A stretch of 33,682 bases of DNA from Deltaproteobacteria bacterium. Its GTDB lineage: Bacteria > Bdellovibrionota_C > UBA2361 > JANWWW01. Shown here piece after piece: positions 32,708-33,682 of the stretch. Every line of letters starts with the position of its first letter. Within the stretch, counting starts at the first letter, position 1. The stretch is from assembly GCA_025055295.1 (NCBI GenBank), contig JANWWW010000011.1, positions 1-33,682 of the forward strand, read 5' to 3'. A model generated the notes under the pieces. It was given only the letters and a program-made list of their open reading frames with translations, was not told where the DNA came from and ran no database searches. A program made the translations under genes and the position numbers.

Positions 32708-33023
32708 GACTGATGTGTTTGACGTGGCTATAGTCGACGGCAAAGGGATTATAAAAGTGAGTCAAAACCTCATGTCTGAACTTCCCGCAGAGCTTTTAAG
32801 GAACGCTTTCGAAGATCTTTTAGAAAGAGGACAAAAAAGTGTTGTGATTGATCTCACACAAACAATTTCAATAAATAGTTACGGTCTGGGCAGGATACTC
32901 ATGCTTCTTAACAAGGCAAAAGAACAGAGTGGAAGTCTAGCAGTACGGGTAGCCCCGGGATATGTCAAGGAGATTATTAAACTTCTGTTTTTAGACAAAG
33001 TTATTCCAATTGAAGAAATTTGA
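32706..33023 (+). CDS. STAS-domain protein (anti-sigma factor antagonist-like)
   Basis: Single STAS domain of 105 aa. VVIDLTQTISINSYGLGRI aligns with the antagonist motif DLSxVxFIDSSGLG. The phospho-acceptor Ser is present, but the preceding Asp is Asn and the next Ser is Tyr. These proteins control partner-switching via Ser phosphorylation; no serine kinase lies in the window. The ATG shares CATG with the divergent HDOD start, so both promoters must sit within the opposite gene. The zinc-ribbon gene follows after 16 nt on the same strand. A link between STAS and HDOD signalling is inferred from adjacency only. Confidence 0.85.
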   Translation: MTDVFDVAIVDGKGIIKVSQNLMSELPAELLRNAFEDLLERGQKSVVIDLTQTISINSYGLGRILMLLNKAKEQSGSLAVRVAPGYVKEIIKLLFLDKVIPIEEI

Positions 33024-33026
33024 GTG

Positions 33027-33035
33027 AAAAGGAGG
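33027..33035 (+). promoter_or_regulatory. Strong Shine-Dalgarno of the zinc-ribbon gene
   Basis: AAAAGGAGG ends 4 nt before the ATG at 33040. It is the strongest RBS at a recognised gene here, and shows that the ribosomes do use an anti-Shine-Dalgarno. Confidence 0.75.
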
Positions 33036-33039
33036 CCGT

Positions 33040-33375
33040 ATGGCGCTGAGGTTTAAACTGAAAAGAATCGCCGAAACTTACATAGATTACATAGAATGCC
33101 CTTCATGCGGTCATTATAGTGAGGAAATTGACAAATTTACGACTGAGCTCACAAGAGTTACTTTTGAAGGAATAGTCGTTGTATGTAGGTGCGGCATTTG
33201 CGGAGAAATCTTTTTGCCACGCAATCAAAGAATTGGCGTTATTTCTTTCAAGAATTTAAGGGATTTAATTTTACGTGACGCAAGAAAGCGAGCCGTGGCA
33301 ATTTATCGAAATATTGAAGATGTGAAAATTTACGCAAATTACCTCAACGCGGTGAGACGGGGCGAAATACATTAA
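33040..33375 (+). CDS. Small zinc-ribbon protein, unknown function
   Basis: The 111-aa protein carries CPSC (C20, C23) and, about 25 residues on, CRCGIC (C49, C51, C54), enough for one zinc ribbon. The C-terminal half (60-111) is basic and helical with a SFKNLRDLILRDARKR stretch that could contact nucleic acid or protein. It lies 16 nt after the STAS gene with its own strong Shine-Dalgarno, so it is probably second in a two-gene operon. The family is not recognised. A regulatory or nucleic-acid-binding role is only an inference from the ribbon and charge. Confidence 0.75.
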   Translation: MALRFKLKRIAETYIDYIECPSCGHYSEEIDKFTTELTRVTFEGIVVVCRCGICGEIFLPRNQRIGVISFKNLRDLILRDARKRAVAIYRNIEDVKIYANYLNAVRRGEIH

Positions 33376-33682
33376 AAGGAATGAAAATCGAACCTTCTGT
33401 CAAAATCATATCCTTGAGTTTGCGTAAATAAATCTCGATCAGTAAGAAATTGTTATAAAAAGAGAGCAAGCAAACAGTGGTAACAAAATTTAAATGACCC
33501 CTGAGAGACTTTTAGTATTCTTCATAGGAAAGACCTAAAATCTTGCATTGTAAGATCATGAGTCGCTATTTTGGGTCTCACCTAATGGTGTTTTAAGAAT
33601 ATGCACAAATGCCAAGCGATTTGATGATCTTTATTTGAAATATTAGACTGATATAGTAAAGGGAAACTCGTATTTTAGTCAC
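33376..33682. other. Right-end non-coding stretch
   Basis: About 300 bp to the window edge. A 16-codon frame (ATG 33381, MKIEPSVKII...) directly abuts AAAAGGA and stops at once; it may be chance or a remnant. Nothing else seen. Confidence 0.45.

Noticed and set aside
33381-33431. 16-codon ORF after the zinc-ribbon gene
   Set aside because: The AAAAGGA abuts the ATG with no spacing and the frame stops at once; probably chance.

Overview
The window is AT-rich chromosomal DNA from a Gram-negative-type (diderm) bacterium using the standard code (TGA is a stop). Evidence for a diderm: a Ccm-type cytochrome c maturation operon, a LapA-like inner-membrane protein, periplasmic M16/LytM-type proteins, and a protein with an outer-membrane-barrel-like C-terminus. 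The phylum cannot be fixed from sequence alone. A CxxxY-type CcmE without CcmG/CcmH nearby recalls Desulfovibrio-like and other deeply branching groups, but this is only suggestive. There are no insertion sequences, CRISPR arrays, rRNAs or recognisable tRNAs.

Layout: 1-735 (-) 5' part of hisS; 813-1184 (+) orphan rpsL; 1185-2930 gene-poor, with inverted repeats, one small secreted-like ORF and a tiny ORF with a strong Shine-Dalgarno; 2931-8585 (+) one chemotaxis operon cheA-cheR-cheD-cheY-cheX-cheB; 8754-9335 (+) unknown anchored protein; 10169-9729 (-) secreted ten-cysteine protein; 14854-10696 (-) cytochrome c maturation operon ccmE-F-A-B-C-D (ccmD is too short for the ORF track); 14913-17590 (+) LapA-TPR protein and ALDH7 dehydrogenase; 18962-18360 (-) sod and 19015-19659 (+) rpiA, divergent; 20180-21625 (+) candidate cysteine-peptidase/beta-strand fusion; 23403-22339 (-) receiver-histidine kinase hybrid; 23462-28405 (+) fabD, inactive-looking LytM protein and two M16 proteins; 29492-28389 (-) ychF; 30029-31724 (+) two tandem inositol-monophosphatase-like genes; 32707-31721 (-) HDOD protein; 32706-33375 (+) STAS protein and zinc-ribbon protein.

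Two themes stand out. First, most first-of-transcript genes have a sigma70-like -10 hexamer only 6-9 nt before the start codon and no Shine-Dalgarno, implying widespread leaderless mRNAs. This also settles several starts (GTG for hisS, second ATG for ychF). Second, several systems carry altered key residues: a CcmE with Cys in place of the heme-binding His, a CcmA with altered Walker B and H-loop, a CcmC with an eroded WWD motif, a LytM domain lacking most zinc ligands, and M16 and IMPase gene pairs whose conserved motifs are unevenly shared.

Coding islands are tightly packed (ATGA/GTGA overlaps) but separated by gene deserts of 300-770 bp. These hold a few hairpins and small ORFs and otherwise nothing recognisable, which suggests either gene decay or undescribed small RNAs/peptides.
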